Positions 1 through 5,102 of a DNA stretch of 5,355 bases are shown piece by piece. The position numbers were made by a program, and so were the translations under genes. The stretch is from Lachnospiraceae bacterium UBA7188 (GTDB lineage Bacteria; Bacillota; Clostridia; Lachnospirales; Lachnospiraceae): NCBI GenBank assembly GCA_002490995.1, contig DKVC01000189.1, forward strand, positions 4,254 through 9,608, given 5' to 3'. Every line of letters begins with the position of its first letter. The first letter of the stretch is position 1. The notes beneath the pieces were generated by a model that saw nothing but the letters and a program-made list of their open reading frames with translations, was not told where the DNA came from and made no database searches.

Positions 1-31
1 CTATCCCTACTCGCTCTAATCTGATTAAAGA

Positions 32-40
32 ATTATAACA
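32..40 (-). promoter_or_regulatory. Extended -10 promoter element reading out of the window
   Basis: On the minus strand TGTTATAAT at 32-40 is a perfect extended -10 motif (TGnTATAAT). The hexamer expected 16-18 nt upstream does not resemble TTGACA, so the call rests on the extended -10 alone. Transcription would start near 25 and leave the window. In Bacillus the genes after rlmB are yacP and sigH, so this may drive the next gene, but nothing of that gene is visible here. Confidence 0.4.
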
Positions 41-41
41 T

Positions 42-59
42 ATAATGCCGAATAATGCC
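42..59 (-). repeat. Paired GGCATTAT octamers, period 10, upstream of the exit promoter
   Basis: On the minus strand GGCATTAT occurs at 52-59 and again at 42-49, ten bases apart. The pair lies immediately upstream of the extended -10 element at 32-40. One helical turn of spacing puts both on the same face of DNA, which would suit a bound protein. No known operator is recognised. Confidence 0.4.
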
Positions 60-89
60 ATAAAAGATTTGTGTAAATACACCATAGAG

Positions 90-124
90 GACCAGTCATG
101 TTACTGTTCACAAGTGTACCGGTC
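90..124 (-). other. Possible weak stem-loop at the rlmB stop codon
   Basis: GACCGGU, beginning within the rlmB TGA stop, can pair with ACUGGUC downstream (seven pairs, one G-U) around a loop of 21 nt. No U-run follows, so I do not call it an intrinsic terminator. No other convincing terminator is visible in the 122 bases after rlmB. Confidence 0.2.
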
Positions 125-1205
125 ACCCCATGCGCTGCCGCACAATTTCATATGCCAGTACCCCCGCCGCAACGGAAGCATTCAGGGAATCGATATTCCC
201 TTTCATGGGGATAGCCGCAGACATATCGCACTTCTCCTTCACCAGCCTGCCCACGCCCTCTCCCTCGCTGCCGATAACCAGGCCAATGGCTCCTTTCAGG
301 TCAAGCCGGTACATGGGCGTGCCGTCCATATCCGCACAGACGAACCACAATCCCTCTTCTTTCAGCTCTTCAATGGTCTTGGCCAGGTTTGTGACCTTCG
401 CCACGGGGGTATAGTTCAGCGCTCCGGCGGAGGTTCTGGCCACCGTGGCTGTCAGCCCCACCGCCCGGTTCTTCGGTATGATGACGCCGTGGGCGCCCGC
501 CAGGTTAGCGGTACGGATAATGGCGCCCAGATTGTGGGGATCCTCAATATTGTCAAGCAAAATTAAGAATGGCGGCTCCTGCTTCTCTCTGGCTGCCTGC
601 AGCATATCCTCCACAGACGCATACTCGTAAGCTGCCGTTACAGCGATTACCCCCTGATGCCTGCCCGTTTCCGACAGTTGGTCCAGACGTTCCTTTTCTA
701 CATATTTTATCATGGCGGAATGTTTCTGGGCTTCCCGCTTAATGGACAGGACAGGACCGTCGTGACAGCCGTCCTGGATATAAATCCTGTCTATGGGCCT
801 GCCCGCCCGGAACGCTTCCATGACGGCATTCCGTCCCTCAATGACAGCGGAATCGCCGTCCTCCCCGAAACCTTCCTCCGCCCTGTTCCTCCGCTCTTCC
901 AGCGCTTTTTCTGCAGCGGCTTTTTCCCTGGCGTACCTGTCCGCATCCTTCATGCCCGACAGTTTTGCCTCTGCCTGAAAACCTGCATCTTTCCCGGGGT
1001 TCCTTCCGGCTTTTACCTCCGTTTTATAACCGATGCCTTTTCCGGATCCTCTTTCAGTTTTTACCTCCGTTTTAAAACCGGCGCCTTTTCCGGCTCCTCT
1101 TCCGGCTTTTGTCTCCGTGCCAATCCCGGACTTTCTCCCAGCTTGCCCTGACGTTCTTCCAGTTGTCCTCCCCCTGTCCCCTGCCTTGTTTTCTCTATAT
1201 GCCAT
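123..1205 (-). CDS. rlmB: 23S rRNA (guanosine-2'-O-)-methyltransferase RlmB, SpoU/TrmH family, with a repeat-bearing basic N-terminus
   Basis: RlmB methylates the 2'-OH of a conserved guanosine in the 23S rRNA P-loop (G2251 in E. coli) using S-adenosylmethionine. Of the 360 residues, about 119-195 form the SpoU substrate-binding domain (VIEGRNAVMEAFRAGRPIDR at its start). Residues 214-358 form the knotted SPOUT domain. Motif 1 is LDNIEDPHNLGAIIRTA (N225, R231), motif 2 is GLVIGSEGEGVGRL around E314, and motif 3 is IPMKGNIDSLNASVAAGV with S340, N342 and S344. Residues 1-117 are not part of the usual enzyme. They are Gly/Lys/Arg-rich with tandem 16-residue repeats (34-81), followed by a charged, probably helical linker. 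The ATG at 1203-1205 has AAGGA (1212-1216) 6 nt upstream. It follows mrnC by 18 nt, so it is probably on the same transcript. Confidence 0.95.
   Translation of the reverse strand: MAYRENKAGDRGRTTGRTSGQAGRKSGIGTETKAGRGAGKGAGFKTEVKTERGSGKGIGYKTEVKAGRNPGKDAGFQAEAKLSGMKDADRYAREKAAAEKALEERRNRAEEGFGEDGDSAVIEGRNAVMEAFRAGRPIDRIYIQDGCHDGPVLSIKREAQKHSAMIKYVEKERLDQLSETGRHQGVIAVTAAYEYASVEDMLQAAREKQEPPFLILLDNIEDPHNLGAIIRTANLAGAHGVIIPKNRAVGLTATVARTSAGALNYTPVAKVTNLAKTIEELKEEGLWFVCADMDGTPMYRLDLKGAIGLVIGSEGEGVGRLVKEKCDMSAAIPMKGNIDSLNASVAAGVLAYEIVRQRMG
963..1106 (-). repeat. Three in-frame 48-bp tandem repeats in the 5' part of rlmB
   Basis: Copies lie at 1059-1106, 1011-1058 and 963-1010 and encode residues 34-49, 50-65 and 66-81 of RlmB. 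The 16-residue consensus resembles xGRGxGKGxGFKTEVK. By direct count the first and second copies match at 41 of 48 bases and the first and third at 34 of 48. A fourth, more diverged unit at 1107-1154 (residues 18-33) keeps AG-R, a central Gly and a final TExK. The pattern implies stepwise duplication of one unit. Confidence 0.85.
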
Positions 1206-1223
1206 ATCTTGTCCTTTCTTTTG

Positions 1224-1832
1224 CTATATTTCCATCCCGGCCAGCGCAATTCCCTTTTTCACCAGCTCCAGGGCACGTTCCATATTGTCCGTCAGGTACA
1301 GATAGCCTATCATGGCCTCAAAGCCGGTAGCTTTCAGGTAGTCTGAGACACTGGCGTTTTTGGCCGTAGTATGCGGTTTGGCGTTCTTTCCCCTTTGAAA
1401 AATCGTTTTCTCTTCTTCTGTGAGAGTTTCGGACAAAGCCTGTACTATTTTCGCCTGTGCCGTTGCGCTGACGTACTTTACCGTGATCCTGTGCAGGTCA
1501 TTAACCGGGCGGTTTCCCTTTCCCACCACTACCGTACGAATGATCAGGTCGTAGACCACGTCACCGATATAGGCCAGGCTCAGAGCAGAGTAGGAGCGGA
1601 TATCCTGACGCCTGCCGGGGAATATTCCCGCAATTTCCCTGCGCAGGCTGTATGCCGAATCTGTTCTCTCCTCTTCACCCATAGAACATCCTTTCCCCTT
1701 TTCGTCCCCCATGCAGAATACCTTCATCAGCCCTTCCGCCTGTGGCTCCGCTTCTTTCTCTCCGGCTTTTCCGGCAGAAACCTGTTTTAAACATTCACCG
1801 TTAAGCTCCTCCGGCAAAGCTCCTGCCTTCAT
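1224..1832 (-). CDS. mrnC: Mini-ribonuclease III (MrnC) with an acidic N-terminal extension
   Basis: Mini-III is a dimeric RNase III-like nuclease without the double-stranded-RNA-binding domain; in Bacillus it trims the ends of 23S rRNA precursor. The core of about 125 residues shows SYSALSLAYIGDVVYDL with the catalytic Asp, RPVNDLHR, RGKNAKPHTTAKNASVSDY and ATGFEAMIGYLYL with the second acidic site. Numbered from this start, these acids are D91 and E172. The ATG at 1830-1832 overlaps the cysS TGA as ATGA, implying coupled translation, and gives 202 residues. The family is usually about 130-150 residues, so roughly 50-70 N-terminal residues are extra, rich in Glu, Gly, Ala and Lys. Alternatives are a GTG at 1863-1865 behind GGGAGG, or the ATG at 1680-1682 behind AAGGA, giving 152 residues. 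G-starting codons dominate the extension, which favours it being coding. Confidence 0.9.
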   Translation of the reverse strand: MKAGALPEELNGECLKQVSAGKAGEKEAEPQAEGLMKVFCMGDEKGKGCSMGEEERTDSAYSLRREIAGIFPGRRQDIRSYSALSLAYIGDVVYDLIIRTVVVGKGNRPVNDLHRITVKYVSATAQAKIVQALSETLTEEEKTIFQRGKNAKPHTTAKNASVSDYLKATGFEAMIGYLYLTDNMERALELVKKGIALAGMEI

Positions 1833-3271
1833 TCCCCCTTCTTCAACGAACTGTCCATCTTCCACTTCACGCCCTCCCGGGTATCTTCCAGAATGATTCC
1901 CTTCGCCAGCAGTTCACCGCGGATTTCGTCGGCCCTGGCAAAATTCTTTTCCTTCTTTGCTGCCCTGCGCTCTTCGATTTTTTCCAGAATATAGCTTTCC
2001 AGCTCCGCGTCTATTTTGTTATCCGCTTCCTTTTCCGCATGGGCTGTGGTCAGGTCAAGGGACAGCACCCTGTCAAAATCCTCCGCAAGGGCATATTTGG
2101 TGGCATCTGTCATGTCCTCTTTCAGCATATCATAGAGCGCCGTGATTGCCATGGAAGTGTTCAGGTCATCGCAGAGCGCCGCCTCAAATTTTTCTTTATA
2201 AGCCTCGAACTTCTCCCCATCCACTTCCCCTTCCCTCTTCAGGCTGCCGATGCGTTTCACCAGCTTGTCATAGGCAGCCACCGTGTTGTCCAGGGTCTCG
2301 TAGGAGAACTCCAGCGGCTTGCGGTAATGGGACTGCAGGCAGAAAAAGCGATACACTCTGGGGTCATATCCCTTGGATTCCAGCAAAGACAATGTGAGGA
2401 ACTCTCCCTTGGATTTGCTCATCTTCCCTGTCTTGTCCGTCAGATGATGCACATGGAACCAGTAATTGCACCACTTATGTCCCAGGTATGCCTCGCTCTG
2501 GGCAATCTCATTGGTATGGTGGGGAAAGATATTGTCCACGCCGCCGCAGTGAATATCCATATATTCGCCCAGATGCTTCATGCTGATGCAGGAGCATTCA
2601 ATATGCCAGCCGGGATACCCCGTTCCCCAGGGGCTCTCCCATTTCAGGGCCTGGTCCTCGAACTTGGATTTCGTGAACCAGAGCACGAAATCATTCCGGT
2701 TCCTCTTGTTGGCATCCTCTTCCACGTCGTCCCGGACGCCCACCAGAAGCTCCTTCTCGGTTTGGGAAGAGAAGACATAGTAGTCTTCAAGTCTGGATGT
2801 GTCGAAATACACATTGCCTCCTGCCAGATAGGCATAGCCTTTTTCCAGCAGCACTTCCACCATGTGGATAAACTCCGGGATGCAATTTGTGGCAGGCTCC
2901 ACTACGTCAGGTGTCTTGATATTCAGCTTTGCACAGTCGCCGAAAAAGGCATCTGTATAGAATTTCGCTATTTCCATCACGGTTTTGTGCTCACGCTTTG
3001 CGCCCTTGAGCATCTTATCTTCCCCGGTATCCGCATCGGAAGAAAGATGCCCCACATCGGTAATGTTCATCACCCGCTTCACGTCATAGCCCATGTAGCG
3101 CAGCGTCTTCTCCAGCACATCCTCCTCAATATAGCTTCGCAGGTTGCCGATATGCGCAAAATGATAAACTGTAGGGCCACAGGTGTACATTGCCACCTTT
3201 CCCTCCTCATTGGGGACGAAAAGCTCCACCTTTCTGTCCAGCGTGTTGTAAAACTGTAATCTGTTCTCCAT
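1829..3271 (-). CDS. cysS: Cysteinyl-tRNA synthetase (CysS)
   Basis: CysS charges tRNA-Cys with cysteine using ATP in the cytosol. The 480-residue product is a complete class I synthetase. It has the HIGN form of the HIGH motif at 40-43, after YTCGPTVYHFA, and the KMSKS motif at 283-287. The zinc ligands expected from the E. coli enzyme are C31, C226 (in GWHIECS), H251 and E255 (in HHTNE). The C-terminal part (about 330-470) is the helical anticodon-binding region and keeps the NFARADEIR and GVKW signatures. The last ten residues (KMDSSLKKGE) run past the usual family end. I chose the ATG at 3269-3271: the protein begins as the family does and GAGGAG (3277-3282) lies 5 nt upstream. The frame is open to 3340, but those residues have no family counterpart. 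Its product consumes the cysteine made via CysE. Confidence 0.97.
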   Translation of the reverse strand: MENRLQFYNTLDRKVELFVPNEEGKVAMYTCGPTVYHFAHIGNLRSYIEEDVLEKTLRYMGYDVKRVMNITDVGHLSSDADTGEDKMLKGAKREHKTVMEIAKFYTDAFFGDCAKLNIKTPDVVEPATNCIPEFIHMVEVLLEKGYAYLAGGNVYFDTSRLEDYYVFSSQTEKELLVGVRDDVEEDANKRNRNDFVLWFTKSKFEDQALKWESPWGTGYPGWHIECSCISMKHLGEYMDIHCGGVDNIFPHHTNEIAQSEAYLGHKWCNYWFHVHHLTDKTGKMSKSKGEFLTLSLLESKGYDPRVYRFFCLQSHYRKPLEFSYETLDNTVAAYDKLVKRIGSLKREGEVDGEKFEAYKEKFEAALCDDLNTSMAITALYDMLKEDMTDATKYALAEDFDRVLSLDLTTAHAEKEADNKIDAELESYILEKIEERRAAKKEKNFARADEIRGELLAKGIILEDTREGVKWKMDSSLKKGE

Positions 3272-3285
3272 TTTATCTCCTCTCT

Positions 3286-3303
3286 GTCCGCCTGCGGCAG
3301 GAC
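3286..3303 (-). other. Small hairpin just upstream of the cysS ribosome binding site
   Basis: GUCC-U-GCC-GCA-GGC-GGAC folds into seven GC-rich pairs with one bulged U and a triloop. It ends 3 nt before the cysS Shine-Dalgarno GAGGAG (3277-3282). It leaves that site unpaired and may separate cysE and cysS translation. Its function is inferred only from position. Confidence 0.35.
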
Positions 3304-3342
3304 CGCTTTGCACTTCCTTAAAAACGCCCGGGCCATTCAATT

Positions 3343-3373
3343 GTTTCAGGCATTATACCGTTTCAGGCATTAT
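3343..3373. repeat. 14-bp direct repeat, period 17, between cysE and cysS
   Basis: GTTTCAGGCATTAT occurs twice on the plus strand, at 3343-3356 and 3360-3373, exactly, with 3 nt between copies. On the coding (minus) strand this reads ATAATGCCTGAAAC. It starts 7 nt after the cysE stop codon. On the minus strand one copy includes a TATAAT hexamer (3352-3357), but no matching -35 box lies about 17 nt upstream, so I do not call an internal promoter. Confidence 0.6.
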
Positions 3374-3379
3374 TTCCGT

Positions 3380-4051
3380 TCACTGTTTTTCTTCTTGAAG
3401 CGTCTTAATCCGCCTTTCCAGTTCCAGTATACGGTTGATCATCTCCGAATTCGCGCGCTGCAGATTGGCGATATCCTCCTTCACCGGATCCGGCAGGTCA
3501 GTCTGGTTCATGGTCTCCTGGGGCAGTGCCATGTTGTTTCGCTTTACCACCCGTCCGGGTACGCCCACTACCGTAGAATTTGGCGGAACCTCGCTCAGCA
3601 CCACGCTTCCGGCGCCGATTTTGGAGTTGTCTCCTATCGTAAAAGAGCCCAGCACCTTGGCTCCGGCGCTGATCATCACATTGTTGCCGATGGTAGGGTG
3701 GCGCTTTCCGTGCTCCTTGCCCGTCCCCCCTAATGTCACTCCCTGATACAGGGTCACATTATCCCCGATAATCGTGGTCTCGCCTATAATGACTCCGTTT
3801 CCGTGGTCAATGAAAAAGCCTTTTCCGATCCTGGCGCCGGGGTGAATCTCGATTCCCGTTTTGCGCACCCCTCTCTGGGAAACCCACCTGGCCCAGAAGA
3901 AATGTCCCTTCTGATACAGCTTATGGGCAATCCGGTAATGAATCATAACTTTGAAGCTGGGATAGAGAAATACTTCCATGGCGGAATGAATCGCCGGATC
4001 CCGTTCCCTGACAATCCGGATTTCTTCTGTGATATTGCTGATCATTCCCAT
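3380..4051 (-). CDS. cysE: Serine O-acetyltransferase (CysE), short Firmicute type
   Basis: CysE transfers acetyl from acetyl-CoA to L-serine, giving O-acetylserine, the committed step of cysteine synthesis. The product is 223 residues. A short alpha-helical N-terminal part (about 1-65, with DPAIHSAMEVFLYPSFK at 18-34) is followed by left-handed beta-helix hexapeptide repeats (about 67-165). The catalytic pair D82-H83 lies in IDHGNGVIIGET and H118 in KRHPTIG, with GVTLGGTGK at 104-112 and GVPGRVVK at 163-170. The C-terminal region (186-223, DPVKEDIANLQ to LQEEKQ) looks like a charged amphipathic helix or coiled coil. I chose the ATG at 4049-4051, preceded 5 nt away by AAGGAAGTG (4057-4065). 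The frame stays open to 4300, but that would translate through the T-box terminator. The first gene of the T-box-regulated unit. Confidence 0.96.
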   Translation of the reverse strand: MGMISNITEEIRIVRERDPAIHSAMEVFLYPSFKVMIHYRIAHKLYQKGHFFWARWVSQRGVRKTGIEIHPGARIGKGFFIDHGNGVIIGETTIIGDNVTLYQGVTLGGTGKEHGKRHPTIGNNVMISAGAKVLGSFTIGDNSKIGAGSVVLSEVPPNSTVVGVPGRVVKRNNMALPQETMNQTDLPDPVKEDIANLQRANSEMINRILELERRIKTLQEEKQ

Positions 4052-4095
4052 GCAATCACTTCCTTTTTTATCATTTCGAGCCTGTATGCCAGCCG

Positions 4096-4118
4096 GTTCC
4101 CTGGATGCATCAGGGAAC
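4096..4118 (-). other. Stable hairpin between the T-box terminator and cysE
   Basis: GUUCCCUG pairs perfectly with CAGGGAAC (8 bp) around a 7-nt loop AUGCAUC. Flanking GCCG and CGGC can extend it across an internal loop. No U-run follows, so it is not a terminator. It lies 17 nt downstream of the T-box terminator U-run and about 30 nt upstream of the cysE Shine-Dalgarno. It could stabilise a processed cysE mRNA, but the role is unknown. Confidence 0.5.
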
Positions 4119-4134
4119 AGATGACATTCACGGC

Positions 4135-4181
4135 AAATAAAAAGCGCGGTAAACCCATCCCTAGAGACGAATTTATCCGCG
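4135..4181 (-). terminator. T-box-controlled intrinsic terminator before cysE
   Basis: The 5' arm CGCGG-A-UAAAUUCGUC (4166-4181) pairs with GAUGGGUUUACCGCG (4145-4159). This gives 15 base pairs, a single bulged A and a 6-nt loop, followed by CUUUUUAUUU. The arm shares the GCG of the T-box element and the bases used by the antiterminator, so the two structures are mutually exclusive. Charged tRNA-Cys should leave this terminator in force and prevent transcription of cysE and the genes below it. Confidence 0.9.
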
Positions 4182-4450
4182 GTTCCACTCTGTTTAGAGG
4201 CTTCTGTCAGCCCCTCCCTCAACGCGTTTAACGCACGCCTGCGAATCTGCCTACTCCCTCTTTTTGTCAGGAATTGCCATGGGCACCTCCCATTACTCAT
4301 TGTTCAGCAGACCTGCTCCCGGATGCACTTCCTTTTCCCCCGGTGAGGGCCGCTTCCAGCTCACTGAACAGCCCCTCTCTGACACCTTATCGGAATGGAA
4401 TCCCCTGCGGTTCTCCATCCTCAGGAAAAGTACTCTCTCCGTTCCCAGCA
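4135..4450 (-). promoter_or_regulatory. T-box riboswitch, tRNA-Cys specific (UGC specifier), upstream of cysE-cysS
   Basis: This leader senses tRNA-Cys aminoacylation. Stem I starts with UGCU (4447-4450) pairing AGCA (4314-4317) and GGA (4438-4440) pairing UCC (4321-4323). The AGUA motif (4431-4434) lies opposite the specifier segment. CUUUUCC (4424-4430) pairs GGAAAAG (4332-4338). The segment then reads GAAG-UGC-A, with the Cys codon UGC at 4325-4327. An AGAGAG element of the distal arm is at 4375-4380. GUCUGC (4307-4312) pairs GCAGAU (4245-4250) as a Stem II, enclosing hairpin AUGGG/CCCAU (4279-4293). A Stem III-like hairpin AGGGGCU/AGCCUCU lies at 4196-4215. The T-box element AGAGUGGAACCGCG is at 4178-4191. 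In the antiterminator, AGAG (4188-4191) pairs CUCU (4163-4166) and GCG (4178-4180) pairs CGU (4167-4169), leaving the UGGAACC bulge that binds the uncharged acceptor end. The pairings were read by eye. Confidence 0.93.
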
Positions 4451-4499
4451 TTTTACTGTGAAATTTTCCAGGGATTGCCGTCAGACATTCCCCTATAAC

Positions 4500-4528
4500 A
4501 GAATATGCAAAAAAATGGATTCTGTCAA
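4500..4528 (-). promoter_or_regulatory. Sigma-A type promoter for the cysE-cysS operon
   Basis: On the minus strand a perfect -35 box TTGACA (4523-4528) is followed, after exactly 17 nt, by TATTCT (4500-4505), a 4/6 match to the -10 consensus. Transcription should start near 4493-4494, leaving a leader of about 440 nt before cysE. The -35 box begins 16 nt after the ispF stop codon, so cysE can be expressed independently of ispF. The start site is inferred. Confidence 0.75.
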
Positions 4529-4537
4529 TGCATATTC
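4501..4537. repeat. Perfect 9-bp inverted repeat framing the cysE promoter (candidate operator)
   Basis: GAATATGCA at 4501-4509 and its exact reverse complement TGCATATTC at 4529-4537 are separated by 19 bp. Read in the direction of transcription, the first arm ends immediately before TTGACA and the second covers all but one base of the -10 box. This placement suits a repressor or activator site. No U-run follows it and the stem is AT-rich, so it does not look like an ispF terminator. The binding protein, if any, is unknown. Confidence 0.45.
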
Positions 4538-4544
4538 GAGCTTT

Positions 4545-5087
4545 TTAGGAAAATACTTTCGGGCATCCGGCGCATCCCCCGCATTCCTTCTGAACCGGCC
4601 GGGCATCTAAATCAAAGGGCGAAGCCAGCAGGCAGACAGCCTGGGCGGAAATCCCCTGGCCGCTTCCCGTAAAACCCAGGCCCTCCTCGGTGGTAGCCTT
4701 CACATTCACATGCTCCGTATCCACCCCCAGAACCCTGGCAATATTCTCCCGCATGGTATCGATATAGGGCCGCATTTTCGGCGCCTGGGCGATAATCGTC
4801 GCATCAATATTTTCTATGAAAAATCCCTTTTCCAGCAGAAGCGCTCCCACCTTTTCCAGCAAGACCAAAGAGGAAATCCCCTCATAAGCCGGGTCATTGT
4901 CCGGAAAATGCTTTCCGATATCCCCCAGTGCCGCCGCTCCCAGCAGGGCGTCCATCACGGCATGAAGCAGAACATCCGCATCCGAATGCCCCAGCAGCCC
5001 CTTCTCACAGGGAATCTTCACGCCTCCTATGATAAGCTCCCGGTTTTCCGCCAGCCTGTGCACATCATATCCCATTCCGATTCTCAT
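4545..5087 (-). CDS. ispF: 2-C-methyl-D-erythritol 2,4-cyclodiphosphate synthase (IspF) with a Cys-rich C-terminal tail
   Basis: IspF converts CDP-methylerythritol 2-phosphate to methylerythritol 2,4-cyclodiphosphate and CMP in the cytosolic MEP isoprenoid pathway. The 180-residue product shows the family's hallmarks: the DVH metal ligands D8 and H10, the HSDADVLLHAVMDALLGA segment (residues 34-51) with the third ligand H42, DIGKHFPDND at 56-65, AQAPK at 100-104, and the TTEEGLGFTGSGQGISAQAV block at 132-151. The ATG at 5085-5087 gives a normal N-terminus (MRIGMGYDVHR). A GGGAGA Shine-Dalgarno at 5098-5103 overlaps the stop of the preceding gene, spaced 10 nt. IspF proteins usually end near residue 155-160; this one carries about 20 extra residues ending KECGGCAGCPKVFS, with C169, C172 and C175. 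No intrinsic terminator follows the TAA, so readthrough into the cysE leader is possible. Confidence 0.96.
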   Translation of the reverse strand: MRIGMGYDVHRLAENRELIIGGVKIPCEKGLLGHSDADVLLHAVMDALLGAAALGDIGKHFPDNDPAYEGISSLVLLEKVGALLLEKGFFIENIDATIIAQAPKMRPYIDTMRENIARVLGVDTEHVNVKATTEEGLGFTGSGQGISAQAVCLLASPFDLDARPVQKECGGCAGCPKVFS

Positions 5088-5102
5088 ACCGCGCCATTCT
5101 CC

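Noticed and set aside
45..1330. Several plus-strand open frames opposite rlmB and mrnC
   Set aside because: They are shadows of well-supported minus-strand genes. They are rich in Pro, Ser and Phe, as expected from reverse-complemented Lys/Glu/Gly codons.
2039..3259. A 406-codon open frame on the plus strand
   Set aside because: It is wholly antisense to cysS, which has all family motifs. Its predicted protein shows no recognisable domain, and long antisense frames are common opposite GC-rich genes.
3314..3340. GGCCCGGGC followed by GTTTTTA after cysE as a terminator
   Set aside because: The palindrome leaves no workable loop and the T-run is short. A terminator here would cut cysS off from its T-box.
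3352..3357. TATAAT between cysE and cysS as a cysS promoter
   Set aside because: No acceptable -35 box lies 16-18 nt upstream and no extended -10 TG is present. The hexamer is simply part of the direct repeat.
4052..4300. An upstream in-frame extension of cysE starting at 4300
   Set aside because: It would translate through the T-box element and terminator. The residues are unrelated to serine acetyltransferases, and the ATG at 4049-4051 has the better ribosome binding site.
4501..4537. The inverted repeat after ispF as an intrinsic terminator
   Set aside because: The stem is AT-rich, the loop is 19 nt and no U-run follows the second arm. Its overlap with the -35 and -10 boxes fits an operator better.
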